Notes: generated by a model not told the origin, from the sequence alone. Numbered from the stretch's first letter, positions 44,461 through 53,410 are shown. The stretch is 64,000 nucleotides of DNA from Bog-793 sp963823945 (GCA_963823945.1 CAWGNK010000003.1:496001-560000), one strand, 5' to 3'. Program-made: numbers and translations.

Positions 44461-45741
44461 ATGACAGCTATGAGCGCCAGCCCCCAGTTCGCGCCCGGAA
44501 ACAGCCCGGTTGGCGCCGCCCCCAGCGCGCCCGCGAGCCTGCCGGGCGTGTCCCGGCGTATCGCCGGCGTCGAGGCATCGGCCACGCTGGTCATCGACGC
44601 GAAGGCGAAAGCCCTGCAAGAGGCGGGGATCGACGTCATCAGCTTCGGCGCGGGCGAGCCCGACTTCCCGACGCCGGCCGCCATCGTCGAGGCCGCCGTC
44701 GCCGCCTGCCGCGACCCCAAGAGCCACCACTACACCCCGACGGCCGGACTGCCGGCCCTGCGCGAGGCGATCGCCGCCAAGACCCGGCGCGACTCCGGAT
44801 TCGAGGTCACCGCCGCGCAGGTGCTCGTCACCAACGGCGCCAAGCACGCCCTGGCGAACGCCTTCGCCACCCTCCTCGACCCGGGTGACGAGGTCCTCAT
44901 CATCGCCCCGTACTGGACGACCTACCCCGAGTCGGCGCAGCTGTCGGGCGGGGTGCCGGTCATCGTGCCGACCGACGAGTCGACCGACTTCATGGTGACG
45001 CCCGATGTCCTCGAGGGCCACGCCAGCCGGCGCACCAAGGTGCTGCTCTTCGCCTCGCCCTCGAACCCGACCGGGGCCGTCTACTCCCGGCCCGCCATGG
45101 CCGAGATCGGCCGGCTCGCCACCGAGCGGGGCTGGTGGGTGGTCACCGACGAGATCTACGAGCACCTCGTCTACGACGGTGCCGAGCGGCACTCGATGCC
45201 GGTCGTGCTGCCCGAGCTCGCCGACCGCTGCGTCGTGGTGAACGGCGTGTCGAAGACGTTCGCGATGACCGGCTGGCGGGTCGGCTGGATGATCGGGCCC
45301 CGCGAGATCGTCGCCGCGGCGACGAACCTGCAGAGCCAGGAGACTTCGAACGTCAACAACGTCGCCCAGTTCGCGGCGCTCGCCGCGCTCTCGGGCGACA
45401 TGACCTCGGTCCAGGCGATGCACACCGCCTTCGACCGCCGGCGCCGGATGATCCACCGCATGCTGAACGAGATCCCCGGCGTCACCTGCACGAACCCGCG
45501 CGGGGCCTTCTACGCCTTCCCCTCGCTCGCCGGCGTGCTCGGGCGCGACCTCCACGGGCGCCGCGCGGCGACGACCCTCGAGCTCGCCGAGCTCGTGCTC
45601 GACGAGGTGAACGTCGCCTTCGTTCCGGGTGAGGCGTTCGGCGCCCCCGGCTACGCCCGCTTCTCGTACGCGCTCTCCGACGAAGACCTCGTCGAGGGCA
45701 TCAGGCGTTTCGCGGCGCTCGTGCGGGATTCGCAGGACTGA
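44461..45741 (+). CDS. Class I pyridoxal-phosphate aminotransferase (aspartate aminotransferase-like)
   Basis: 426 residues. Fold-type I motifs: ISFGAGEPDFPTP, HYTPTAGLPALREAIA, SPSNPTGAVYS, and the PLP lysine in NGVSKTFAMTGWRVGW. Best fit is the aspartate aminotransferase I-gamma/prephenate aminotransferase-like group, which interconverts aspartate and oxaloacetate. ATG 44461 is used; ATG 44470 is an alternative, and the first 30 residues are a low-complexity leader. Divergent from serC, upstream of serA. Exact amino donor not readable from sequence. Confidence 0.9.
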   Translation: MTAMSASPQFAPGNSPVGAAPSAPASLPGVSRRIAGVEASATLVIDAKAKALQEAGIDVISFGAGEPDFPTPAAIVEAAVAACRDPKSHHYTPTAGLPALREAIAAKTRRDSGFEVTAAQVLVTNGAKHALANAFATLLDPGDEVLIIAPYWTTYPESAQLSGGVPVIVPTDESTDFMVTPDVLEGHASRRTKVLLFASPSNPTGAVYSRPAMAEIGRLATERGWWVVTDEIYEHLVYDGAERHSMPVVLPELADRCVVVNGVSKTFAMTGWRVGWMIGPREIVAAATNLQSQETSNVNNVAQFAALAALSGDMTSVQAMHTAFDRRRRMIHRMLNEIPGVTCTNPRGAFYAFPSLAGVLGRDLHGRRAATTLELAELVLDEVNVAFVPGEAFGAPGYARFSYALSDEDLVEGIRRFAALVRDSQD

Positions 45742-45787
45742 CCCCCGGCGATCGGGGTCCCACCATCACGCACGGGAGAGACGAACA

Positions 45788-47350
45788 ATGACCCGCATCC
45801 TCGTAACCGAAGCGCTCTCGGCGCGCGGCCTCGACGCCATGGCGGCAGCCGGGTACGAGGTCGACGTCCGGCTCGGGCTCACGCCGGACGAGCTGCTGGA
45901 GGTGGTCCCCGGGGCGAACGCCCTGGTGATCCGCTCGGCGACGAAGGTGAACGCCGCCGTGCTGGCCGCGGGGCGCGACCTCGTCGTCGTGGGGCGGGCC
46001 GGCGTCGGCCTCGACAACGTCGACGTTCCCGAGGCGACGCGGCGCGGGGTCATGGTCGTGAACGCCCCCGAGTCGAACATCTTGTCGGCGGCGGAACTGA
46101 CGATCGCGCTGCTCCTCGCCCAGGCGCGCAACATCCCCCAGGCCCACGCCGCCCTCGTCGCCGGCCGCTGGGAACGGGCGAAGTGGGAGGGCGTGGAGCT
46201 GCATGGCAAGACGCTCGGCGTCGTCGGGCTCGGGCGGATCGGTGCCCTCGTCGCGCAGCGGGCGCTCGGCTTCGGGATGCACCTCGTCGCCTACGACCCC
46301 TACGTCGCCCCGGAGCGGGCGAAGCGGATGGGAGTGGAACTCACCAGCCTCGAGGATCTCGTCAGCCGGTGCGACTTCATCACGATCCACCTGCCCAAGA
46401 CCCCGGAGACCGTCGGGCTGTTCGGCCGGGAGCTGCTCGGGCACGCCAAGCCCGGCGTGCGGATCGTGAACGCCGCCCGGGGCGGGATCATCGACGAGGA
46501 GGCGCTCGCCGAGGCGATCCGTGAGGGCCGCGTCGGCGGTGCCGCGATCGACGTCTTCGCCGCCGAGCCGACGACGGCCTCGCCGCTGTTCGGGCTGCCC
46601 GGCGTCGTCGTCACGCCGCACCTCGGCGCGAGCACGAACGAGGCGCAGGACAAGGCGGGCGAGCAAATCGCCGAGCAGGTCGTGCTGGCGCTGGCGGGGG
46701 ATTTCGTGCCGTTCGCGGTGAACGTCGAGGCGGGAGCGGTGTCCGAGACGGTCCGCCCGTTCCTCGGCATCTCGGAGATCCTCGGCCGCTTCATCGCCGC
46801 GCTCTCGGGCGGGCTGCCAGACGATCTCACCTTCGAGTGCCAGGGCGCCCTCGCCGGCGAGGACGTGAGCATCCTCACCCTCGCCGTCCTGAAGGGCCTG
46901 TTCGCGGCCGTGACCGACGACCCCGTCTCCTACGTGAACGCGCGCCGGATCGCCGAGGAGCGGGGCCTCGTCCTGCACGAGACCCAGACGGCGAGCTCGC
47001 CGTACCGGGTGAGCGTGGTCACGGTGCGGTCGTCGCACCACTCGATCTCCGGCACGCTCGTCGGCGGGGCGCCGCGCATCGTCGACCTGGACGCGCACGC
47101 CGTCGAGGTGCCACCGGCGGACGTGATGGTCGTCGTGCGCAACGACGACCGCCCGGGCAAGATCGGCCTCGTCGGCACGGCCCTCGGCGACGCCGGGATC
47201 AGCATCCTGAACATGGCCGTCGGCCAGACCGCCGGAGGGAGCACGGCCCTCATGGTGCTGGCGACGGACCGGTCGGTTCCGGTCGCGGTCCTCGACGAGC
47301 TGCGCCGCGCCCCCGGGATCCTCGACGTCTACGAGGTCACGACGGTCTAG
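45788..47350 (+). CDS. serA: D-3-phosphoglycerate dehydrogenase (long form)
   Basis: First step of serine synthesis: oxidises 3-phosphoglycerate with NAD. 520 residues, the long actinobacterial form: catalytic and NAD domains (VGRAGVGLDNVD; GLGRIGALVAQRAL; ARGGIIDEEAL; HLGASTNEAQ), an intervening ASB domain (about 320-450) and a C-terminal ACT domain (VVVRNDDRPGKIGLVG) that usually binds serine for feedback inhibition. GGGAGAGACG precedes ATG 45788. Confidence 0.96.
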   Translation: MTRILVTEALSARGLDAMAAAGYEVDVRLGLTPDELLEVVPGANALVIRSATKVNAAVLAAGRDLVVVGRAGVGLDNVDVPEATRRGVMVVNAPESNILSAAELTIALLLAQARNIPQAHAALVAGRWERAKWEGVELHGKTLGVVGLGRIGALVAQRALGFGMHLVAYDPYVAPERAKRMGVELTSLEDLVSRCDFITIHLPKTPETVGLFGRELLGHAKPGVRIVNAARGGIIDEEALAEAIREGRVGGAAIDVFAAEPTTASPLFGLPGVVVTPHLGASTNEAQDKAGEQIAEQVVLALAGDFVPFAVNVEAGAVSETVRPFLGISEILGRFIAALSGGLPDDLTFECQGALAGEDVSILTLAVLKGLFAAVTDDPVSYVNARRIAEERGLVLHETQTASSPYRVSVVTVRSSHHSISGTLVGGAPRIVDLDAHAVEVPPADVMVVVRNDDRPGKIGLVGTALGDAGISILNMAVGQTAGGSTALMVLATDRSVPVAVLDELRRAPGILDVYEVTTV

Positions 47351-47351
47351 C

Positions 47352-47600
47352 TCACCCGCCCTCGGGAGCGTCGCCGTCGTCGGGGCCACCGGCGAGGGGC
47401 GCGTCGACCCGGACCGGCCCACCGGCCCGGGAGGGGACGGGCGGCCACAGCTCCTCGGTCGTCCTCGTCGCCGCAAGCCGCCTGAAGGAGCGCCGGGCGA
47501 CGAGCTTCGGCACGAACCGCGCCGCCGCGACCGCGAACCCGCCGATCAGCCCGGCGACCACGCCGAGACGTACCGCCCGCCAACCCCGCTGTGCCTTCAT
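47352..47600 (-). CDS. Small hypothetical membrane-associated protein
   Basis: 82 residues: basic N-terminus, one hydrophobic segment (LGVVAGLIGGFAVAAARFV, about 12-30) and a Pro/Gly/Asp-rich C-terminus. No family recognised. ATG 47600 has a purine-rich run (GAAAGAGCGAG) upstream. Convergent with serA, almost touching. Coding status is plausible from topology and start context, but not proven. Confidence 0.45.
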   Translation of the reverse strand: MKAQRGWRAVRLGVVAGLIGGFAVAAARFVPKLVARRSFRRLAATRTTEELWPPVPSRAGGPVRVDAPLAGGPDDGDAPEGG

Positions 47601-47760
47601 GGCTCGCTCTTTCTCCGGTCGCGCCCGATCGGGCTCCTCGCCGGGCGCAGGTTAGCGGCACGCACACGCAGAGTGACGTCGCGCGCCGCGGTGGTGTTGT
47701 TTCATGCGACCTAGATGTAGGCCGTAGAATATAGGGAGAAGGAGGGCCGCGATCGAGGCA

Positions 47761-50700
47761 TTGCGGCGCCGAGACGGGCGCCAGATCCAGATCTTGATCG
47801 TCGACCGCGACCCGATCGGGGTCGGGGACCTGATCGCCGCGCTCCCGCCCGACATGGAGACCGTCGTCGCGAGCTCGGTCGCGGAGGCGCTGCTCATCGG
47901 CGACCGCGGGGAGTTCGACCTCGTCATCGTCGGTGTCCCGGCCCGAGACGGCCTCGCCATCCTCGACGACGTCACCGTCGCCTATCCCTCGAGCGTCGTC
48001 CTCGCGCTCGTCGAGGACCCGGACCCGCGCTTTGTCGACGAGGTCCGCCGTCACGGCGCCCAGGAAGTGGTGCCGCGGGCCGGGCTCAGCTCGCCCGAGT
48101 TCGTCGCGACGGTGACGCGGCTTTTCGAATCCGCCGATCCCCGGGACGAGATCGCCGGACGGGTCGCGCACGTCGAGGGGCTGCTGGCCGCGGTCGCCGA
48201 CGGGATCCTCGTGCAGTCCGCGACCGGACGCGTCGTGCTCGCCAACGAACGCGCCCTCGAGATGCTCCAGGTCCCCCGCGAGGTCCTCATTTCGTCCGAC
48301 CTCACGACGGCGGGGATCGAGATCCGCTCGGCGGCGGGCCGGCTGCTCGAGCGCGAGCAGCTCCCGGACGCCGTCGCGCGCCGGACCCGCTGCCAGGTGC
48401 CGCCGTTGCTTTTGCAGGTGCGGCGTGGTGACGGGGAGCTGCGGTGGTTCGAGGCGACGACGTCGCCGCTCGTGCACGCCGACCAGGAAGTGCCCTACGC
48501 GGTCGTGACGGCGTTCCGCGACATGACCGAGATGCAGGTGGCGCAGGAGACGATGGTGAGCGCCGAGCGCCGCGAGCGGCTGCTGCTCGAGTACGCCGGC
48601 GAGGGGTACCTCCTGCTCGACGCCCGCGGCATCGTGGGCGAGACGAGCGAGCTCGTCGAGCGCTTCTGGCCGCAGCAGACGATCGTCGGCCGGGACCTGC
48701 GCGAGCTCGTGGTCGAGGACGACCGGGCCGACCTCTCGGCCCTGCTCGACGACGTCGCGCACCGACGGATCTCGCCGTTGCGGGCCGAAGCCCGGATCCT
48801 CGACGCCCGCGGCGGCATCCGCTGGACCGAGCTCACGTTCGCCAACCGGCTCGACGAGCCCTCGCTCATCGGCATCGTCGTCAACCTGCGGGACATCACG
48901 GACCGCAAGCTCGCCGAGGAGTCGGCGACCCGGCTCTCGGCGATCCTCGAGTCGACGGACGACGCGATCTTCTCCGAGACGCTCGACGGCGTCATCACGA
49001 GCTGGAACTCGGCGGCCGAGCGCCTTTTCGGCTACACGGCCCTCGAAGCCGTCGGGGCGAGCTCACTTGTCATCGTGCCGGCCGACCGCCTGAACGGCGT
49101 CCTCGACGTGCGTTCCCGCGTGATGAAGCGCAAGCGGGTGCAGCTCGCCGGGACGGTCCGCCGGCGCAAGGACGGGACGCCGGTCGAGGTCTCGCTCACC
49201 GTCACGCCCCTCATCGACTCCTCGGGCAACCTGATCGGCTCGTCGACGACGTCGCGGGCGTCGACCCGGGTCGGCGACGACGCCGAGCAGCAGCGGGTCG
49301 AGGACCGTTTCCGTCTCGGGTTCGAGCAGGGCGCCATCGGGATGGCGATGATCGACGGCGCCGACCGCTTCGCCCTCGTCAACTCGGCGCTGTGCCGGCT
49401 GCTCGGGCGCGAGGAGGAGGAGCTGCTCGGGCACGCGCTCGCCGAGTTCCTCCACTCGGGCGACCTCGAGGCCCGCCGCGGCCAGCCGCTGACGGCTGGT
49501 GACGCCGGCCGCTATCAGGGCGAGCGGCACTTCATCCGCCCCGACGGGACGACCGTCACGGCGCTCGTCGAGGTCTCGGCGATCCGCAGCGACGACGGGA
49601 CGACCTACCACTTCTGCCAGGTCCAGGACGTCACGGGCTGGAAGAAGACCGAGGCCGCCCTCGGGCACCACGCCCTGCACGACCCCCTCACGGGGCTCGC
49701 CAACCGGGAGATGTTCTCGGCCCGGCTCGACCTCGTGATCGCCCGCAACCGGAACGACAAGACCCTCTCGGCCGTGCTCGCGATCGGCCTCGACCGCTTC
49801 AAGGTCGTGAACGAGGGGCTGGGCCACGCCGCCGGGGACCGCCTCCTCACCGAGGTCGCCCAGCGGCTCGTCGCCGGCAGCGGTCCCCAGGACCTCGTCG
49901 CCCGGTTCGGTGGCGACGAGTTCGTCGTGCTCTGCGACCGGATCGCCGACGAGGACGAGGCCGGTGCCGTCGCCGAGCGCGCCATCCACCTGTTCGAGGA
50001 GCCCTTCGCCATCGACGGCCAGCCGGTGTACATCACCGTCTCCTGTGGCGTCGCCGTCGTCACCGGCTTGTCGAGCGCCGACGACGCCCTGCGGGCGGCG
50101 GACGCGGCGATGCACCGCGCCAAGGACCGGGGCCGGGACCACGTGGAGCACTTTGACGACCAGCTGCGCGAGGAGGTGGAGCGCCGCTTCGACCTCGAGC
50201 GCGAGATCCGCTTCGCCCTCGAGCGTGACGAGCTGCGCGTCCTGTACCAGCCAATCCTCACCGTCGGCAGCGCCCGTCTCGTCGGAGTCGAGGCGCTCGT
50301 GCGCTGGGCGCACCCGACCCGGGGCTTGCTGCGCCCGGACGAGTTCATCCCCGTCGCCGAGCAGAGCGGCCTCATCTCGGCGATCGGCACGCACGTGCTC
50401 GAGGTGGCGTTGCGCGACGTCGTCCGCTGGCGCCGAGAGCTGCCGTCCTGCGAGAGCCTCTGGGTCTCGGTGAACATGTCCTCGCGCCAGCTGCTCATCA
50501 CGAATCCGGTCACGATGTGCCTGTGGGCGCTCGCCGCCACCGGCGCCCCCGCGGACAGCCTGCGGCTCGAGCTCACCGAGACGGCGGTGATGAAGGAGAT
50601 CGACAAGTCGATCAGCCGGCTCGAGGACCTGCGCGCGATCGGCATCAAGATCGCGATCGACGACTTCGGCACGGGGCAGTCGTCGCTCAGCTACCTCAGC

Positions 50701-50979
50701 CGCCTGCCCGTCGGACTGCTGAAGGTCGACCACTCGTTCATCGAGGCGATCGGGTCGCCCGACTCGGCCGCGATCGTCGAGACGATCATCAACCTCGCGC
50801 GCACGCTCAAGCTCGAGCTGTGCGCCGAAGGAGTGGAGAGCCAGGACCAGCGCGTGGCCCTCCACGAGCTCGGTTGCGAGTACGGCCAGGGCTACCTGTG
50901 GTCGCCCCCGCTCGGTCCCGACGAGTTCGAGAGATGGGTGACGGAGATGTTCGCCGCGACGATCTCGTCGCCGAATTGA
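47761..50979 (+). CDS. PAS-GGDEF-EAL cyclic-di-GMP signalling protein with receiver-like N-terminus
   Basis: 1072 residues. Residues 1-125 look like a response-regulator receiver, but the phosphoacceptor position (FDLVIVGVP) has Gly58 instead of Asp, so it is a pseudo-receiver. Three to four PAS modules follow (about 135-660). GGDEF is intact at 717-721 (ARFGGDEF); the upstream RxxD product-inhibition site reads GPQD and is lost. The EAL domain (EALVRW from 844) keeps ELTETAVM, DDFGTGQSS, KVDHSF and AEGVE, so phosphodiesterase activity is plausible. TTG 47761 is the only upstream start; GGAGAAGGAGGG lies 11-20 nt before it. No transmembrane helix, so cytosolic. Confidence 0.9.
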   Translation: MRRRDGRQIQILIVDRDPIGVGDLIAALPPDMETVVASSVAEALLIGDRGEFDLVIVGVPARDGLAILDDVTVAYPSSVVLALVEDPDPRFVDEVRRHGAQEVVPRAGLSSPEFVATVTRLFESADPRDEIAGRVAHVEGLLAAVADGILVQSATGRVVLANERALEMLQVPREVLISSDLTTAGIEIRSAAGRLLEREQLPDAVARRTRCQVPPLLLQVRRGDGELRWFEATTSPLVHADQEVPYAVVTAFRDMTEMQVAQETMVSAERRERLLLEYAGEGYLLLDARGIVGETSELVERFWPQQTIVGRDLRELVVEDDRADLSALLDDVAHRRISPLRAEARILDARGGIRWTELTFANRLDEPSLIGIVVNLRDITDRKLAEESATRLSAILESTDDAIFSETLDGVITSWNSAAERLFGYTALEAVGASSLVIVPADRLNGVLDVRSRVMKRKRVQLAGTVRRRKDGTPVEVSLTVTPLIDSSGNLIGSSTTSRASTRVGDDAEQQRVEDRFRLGFEQGAIGMAMIDGADRFALVNSALCRLLGREEEELLGHALAEFLHSGDLEARRGQPLTAGDAGRYQGERHFIRPDGTTVTALVEVSAIRSDDGTTYHFCQVQDVTGWKKTEAALGHHALHDPLTGLANREMFSARLDLVIARNRNDKTLSAVLAIGLDRFKVVNEGLGHAAGDRLLTEVAQRLVAGSGPQDLVARFGGDEFVVLCDRIADEDEAGAVAERAIHLFEEPFAIDGQPVYITVSCGVAVVTGLSSADDALRAADAAMHRAKDRGRDHVEHFDDQLREEVERRFDLEREIRFALERDELRVLYQPILTVGSARLVGVEALVRWAHPTRGLLRPDEFIPVAEQSGLISAIGTHVLEVALRDVVRWRRELPSCESLWVSVNMSSRQLLITNPVTMCLWALAATGAPADSLRLELTETAVMKEIDKSISRLEDLRAIGIKIAIDDFGTGQSSLSYLSRLPVGLLKVDHSFIEAIGSPDSAAIVETIINLARTLKLELCAEGVESQDQRVALHELGCEYGQGYLWSPPLGPDEFERWVTEMFAATISSPN

Positions 50980-51004
50980 CGCCTCGCGGCCCGTGAACGA
51001 AACT
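50976..51004 (+). promoter_or_regulatory. Predicted promoter of the leuA leader
   Basis: TTGACG (50976-50981), a 17-nt spacer and GAAACT (50999-51004); the -35 box overlaps the stop codon of the GGDEF-EAL gene. Transcription would begin near 51011, just before the leader ATG at 51014. Confidence 0.45.
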
Positions 51005-51013
51005 GGAAGCGCT

Positions 51014-51049
51014 ATGCGAACTGACCTGCACATCCTCCTTATCACCTGA
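51014..51049 (+). CDS. leuA leader peptide
   Basis: Reads MRTDLHILLIT (11 residues), with Leu-His-Ile-Leu-Leu-Ile encoded by CTG CAC ATC CTC CTT ATC directly before the stop. GGAAGCG precedes the ATG. A hairpin and a strong terminator follow within 60 nt. This is the standard arrangement for leucine-responsive attenuation, in which stalling at Leu codons prevents terminator formation. Confidence 0.7.
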   Translation: MRTDLHILLIT

Positions 51050-51050
51050 C

Positions 51051-51074
51051 GACGAGCGCACCGACGCGCTCGTC
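51051..51074 (+). promoter_or_regulatory. Leader hairpin between leuA leader peptide and terminator
   Basis: GACGAGCG (51051-51058) pairs perfectly with CGCTCGTC (51067-51074) around an 8-nt loop. It begins 2 nt after the leader stop codon, where a ribosome finishing the leader would cover it. Likely the pause or anti-antiterminator stem. Confidence 0.55.
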
Positions 51075-51076
51075 CG

Positions 51077-51108
51077 ACCTCCTGTGCCGAATGGCCAGGA
51101 GGTTTTTT
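51077..51108 (+). terminator. Intrinsic terminator within the leuA leader (attenuator)
   Basis: ACCTCCTG (51077-51084) pairs perfectly with CAGGAGGT (51096-51103); the loop itself has an inner GCC/GGC stem. It is followed by TTTTTT (51103-51108). This is the best intrinsic terminator in the window, located 40 nt upstream of leuA, so it can only be regulatory for leuA. Confidence 0.8.
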
Positions 51109-51148
51109 GTACCCGGGGTTCATACACCGACTGACGACAGGACAACTG

Positions 51149-52840
51149 ATGCCACCGACACCAGCTAGCCCGAAGACGATGCGCTTCGAGAAGTACCGCC
51201 CGTATCCGCTCGTGGACCTGCCCGACCGCACCTGGCCGGACAAGATCGTCAGGTCCGCGCCGCGGTGGGTCTCGGTCGACCTGCGCGACGGGAACCAGGC
51301 CCTCATCGACCCCATGGACCCGTCCCGCAAGCGCAAGATGTTCGACAAGCTCGTCCAGACGGGCTTCAAAGAGATCGAGGTCGCCTTCCCCTCGGCGTCG
51401 CAGCCGGATTTCGACTTCGTGCGCCAGCTCATCGAGCAGGACCTCGTCCCCGACGACGTCGTGATCCAGGTGATCGCGCAGTGCCGGGAAGCGCTGCTCG
51501 AGCGCACCTTCGAGAGCCTGCGCGGCGCCCGCGAGGTCATCATCCACCTCTACAACTCGACGTCGGTGCTGCAGCGCCGGGTCGTGTTCGGCCTCGACAG
51601 GCCCGGCATCACGGCGATCGCGGTCGAGGCCGCGCGGCTGTGCCGCCGTTTTGAGTCGAAGCTCCCGGGAACCACAGTCCGTTACGAGTACACCCCGGAG
51701 TCGTTCACCGGCACCGAGATCGACTACGCGCTGGAGATCTGCGCGGCGGTGATGGACGCGATCGGGCCGACGGTCGAGTCGCCGATGATCATCAACCTGC
51801 CGGCGACGGTCGAGATGTCGACGCCGAACGTCTACGCCGACCTCGTCGAGTACTTCGCCCGCGAAATCCCGCACCGCGAGGCCATCATCTTGAGCATCCA
51901 CCCCCACAACGACCGGGGCACGGCGGTCGCCGCGGCGGAGCTCGGCGTGATGGCGGGCGCCGAGCGGGTGGAGGGGTGCTTGTTCGGCAACGGCGAGCGC
52001 ACCGGCAACGTCGATCTGGTGACCGTGGCGATGAACCTGTTCGCGCAGGGCGTCGACCCCGGCCTCGACTTCACGGACATCGACGAGCTGCGGCGGGTGG
52101 TCGAGCACTGCAACCGCCTGCCGGTGCACCCCCGCCACCCCTACGCCGGCGACCTCGTCTACACGTCGTTCTCGGGATCGCACCAGGACGCGATCAAGAA
52201 GGGCATGGCCGCCCTCGACGACGACTACGAATTTTGGGAGGTCCCGTACTTCCCGATCGACCCCCACCACGTCGGCCGGAGCTACGACGCCGTCATCCGG
52301 GTGAACTCCCAGTCGGGAAAGGGAGGCGTCGCCTACATCATGGAGTCCGAGCACCAGATGATCCTGCCGCGCCGGCTCCAGATCGAGTTCTCCCGCGCGA
52401 TCAAGCGCGTGGCGGAGGACGCCGGGACCGAGATCCCGTCCGAGCAGATCTGGGACGTGTTCCGTGCCGAGTACCTCGCCGAGGGCCCAGTCGAGCTCGC
52501 CAACGTCGAGATGGCGACGAGCGGCGACCGCGACAAGGTGACCGCCGACCTCGTTCTCGACGGCCGCCGCGTCACGGTGACCGGCGCAGGCAACGGCCCG
52601 ATCTCGGCCTTCGTGGCGGCGGTGCGCGACGGGACTGGATTCGCGATCGACGTCCTGGACTACCACGAGCACGCGATCACCGCGGGGGCGAACGCGAACG
52701 CGGTCGCCTACGTCGAGACCTCGGACGGGAACGGGGCGACCCGCTGGGGAGTCGGGATCGACGAGAACATCGCGACGGCCGGCATCAGGGCCGTTGTCTC
52801 GGCGATGAACGCAAGGAGCCGCGCGATCCCACAACCCTGA
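51149..52840 (+). CDS. leuA: 2-isopropylmalate synthase (long form)
   Basis: First leucine-specific step: condenses acetyl-CoA with 2-oxoisovalerate. 563 residues, the LeuA2 long type. Active-site motif WVSVDLRDGNQAL (metal Asp, catalytic Arg), ILSIHPHNDRGTA with the metal His pair, GCLFGNGERTGNVDLV, and a C-terminal regulatory domain (about 430-563) that binds leucine. ATG 51149 is used with GACAGGAC just upstream; the frame is open from 51107 but that would start in the terminator T-tract. Confidence 0.96.
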   Translation: MPPTPASPKTMRFEKYRPYPLVDLPDRTWPDKIVRSAPRWVSVDLRDGNQALIDPMDPSRKRKMFDKLVQTGFKEIEVAFPSASQPDFDFVRQLIEQDLVPDDVVIQVIAQCREALLERTFESLRGAREVIIHLYNSTSVLQRRVVFGLDRPGITAIAVEAARLCRRFESKLPGTTVRYEYTPESFTGTEIDYALEICAAVMDAIGPTVESPMIINLPATVEMSTPNVYADLVEYFAREIPHREAIILSIHPHNDRGTAVAAAELGVMAGAERVEGCLFGNGERTGNVDLVTVAMNLFAQGVDPGLDFTDIDELRRVVEHCNRLPVHPRHPYAGDLVYTSFSGSHQDAIKKGMAALDDDYEFWEVPYFPIDPHHVGRSYDAVIRVNSQSGKGGVAYIMESEHQMILPRRLQIEFSRAIKRVAEDAGTEIPSEQIWDVFRAEYLAEGPVELANVEMATSGDRDKVTADLVLDGRRVTVTGAGNGPISAFVAAVRDGTGFAIDVLDYHEHAITAGANANAVAYVETSDGNGATRWGVGIDENIATAGIRAVVSAMNARSRAIPQP

Positions 52841-52850
52841 GCCGCGATGC

Positions 52851-52879
52851 TTCGTGCCCGCTGCGCCGGGCACGAATTT
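52851..52879 (+). terminator. Intrinsic terminator after leuA
   Basis: TTCGTGCCCG (52851-52860), 6-nt loop, CGGGCACGAA (52867-52876): a perfect 10-bp stem followed by TTT. It starts 11 nt after the leuA stop and separates leuA from the toxin gene. Confidence 0.7.
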
Positions 52880-52954
52880 GGGGACCGACATGCTTGCCGA
52901 ACCCAAGGAAGGTTTGCGGAACCTGGCGCAGCACCGGACAAAGACGCTCGGGCG

Positions 52955-53293
52955 GTGGCATTTCTTGTGGTCTGGCACCCAGGCGCGGAGACTGAGCGCG
53001 ATTCAATCGCTGATCAGCGAGAAGCGGTTGCCATCAGCCACGCCATTGAAAAGCTAGAAGCACTCGGCTACAGGTTGCGTTTTCCCCACTGCAGAGCGGT
53101 TCGGGACAGCGACAGCGGACTGTGGGAACTTCGGCCCCGCGGCGGAAAGAGTCGCTGGCGCCCGATCTACCGGCGAGCCGACGAAACGACCTTCGTGGTT
53201 CTGGCCGTCGGACCAGAGGCCGAAGTTGACCGCCCTGCGTTTGATCAGGCGGTGCGAGAGGCTGCGACGCGGTTCGCCGACCTGGAGTTCTAG
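52955..53293 (+). CDS. HigB/RelE-type toxin (Gp49/DUF891-like)
   Basis: 112 residues of a type II toxin-antitoxin nuclease family. Motifs: VVWHPGAETERD at the N-terminus, helix AISHAIEKLEALG, then RFPHCRAVRDSDSGLWELRPRGG, SRWRPIYRR and VLAVGPEAEVDRPAFDQA. RelE-fold toxins of this type cut mRNA on the ribosome. GTG 52955 is chosen because the family starts there and an upstream in-frame ATG at 52847 lies beside the leuA terminator. Base composition is lower in GC than leuA. The antitoxin gene follows after a 117-nt gap containing paired operator-like palindromes; toxin-first order is typical of hig loci. Confidence 0.75.
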   Translation: MAFLVVWHPGAETERDSIADQREAVAISHAIEKLEALGYRLRFPHCRAVRDSDSGLWELRPRGGKSRWRPIYRRADETTFVVLAVGPEAEVDRPAFDQAVREAATRFADLEF

Positions 53294-53302
53294 GTGGCGA
53301 TC

Positions 53303-53320
53303 TATAACAGGGCTGCTATA
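53303..53320. promoter_or_regulatory. Operator-like palindrome 1 in the toxin-antitoxin gap
   Basis: TATAACAG-GG-CTGCTATA: an imperfect palindrome of two 8-bp arms with one mismatch per arm pair, 10 nt after the toxin stop. A near-copy lies 79 bp downstream. Probable binding site for the HTH antitoxin. Confidence 0.5.
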
Positions 53321-53382
53321 ACGATGGCACGCTCGTAGTGGATGCTTGTCGTCACGTATTAGCAGGTAGAAGTGTAGTTTTC

Positions 53383-53398
53383 ATAACAACGCTGCTAT
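53383..53398. promoter_or_regulatory. Operator-like palindrome 2 upstream of the antitoxin
   Basis: ATAACAAC-GCTGCTAT, matching palindrome 1 (ATAACAGGGCTGCTAT) at 14 of 16 positions. It ends 12 nt before the antitoxin frame, so bound protein would cover an antitoxin promoter. Another half-site-like ATTAGCAGG lies near 53358. Confidence 0.5.
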
Positions 53399-53410
53399 CA
53401 TGACAGGTGG

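Noticed and set aside
51107..51148. leuA start upstream at 51107
   Set aside because: It would be a TTG inside the T-tract of the attenuator; ATG 51149 has an upstream purine-rich site and fits LeuA length.
52847..52954. Longer toxin start at ATG 52847
   Set aside because: The extra 36 codons run straight through the perfect leuA terminator hairpin and have no family similarity; GTG 52955 matches the family N-terminus.
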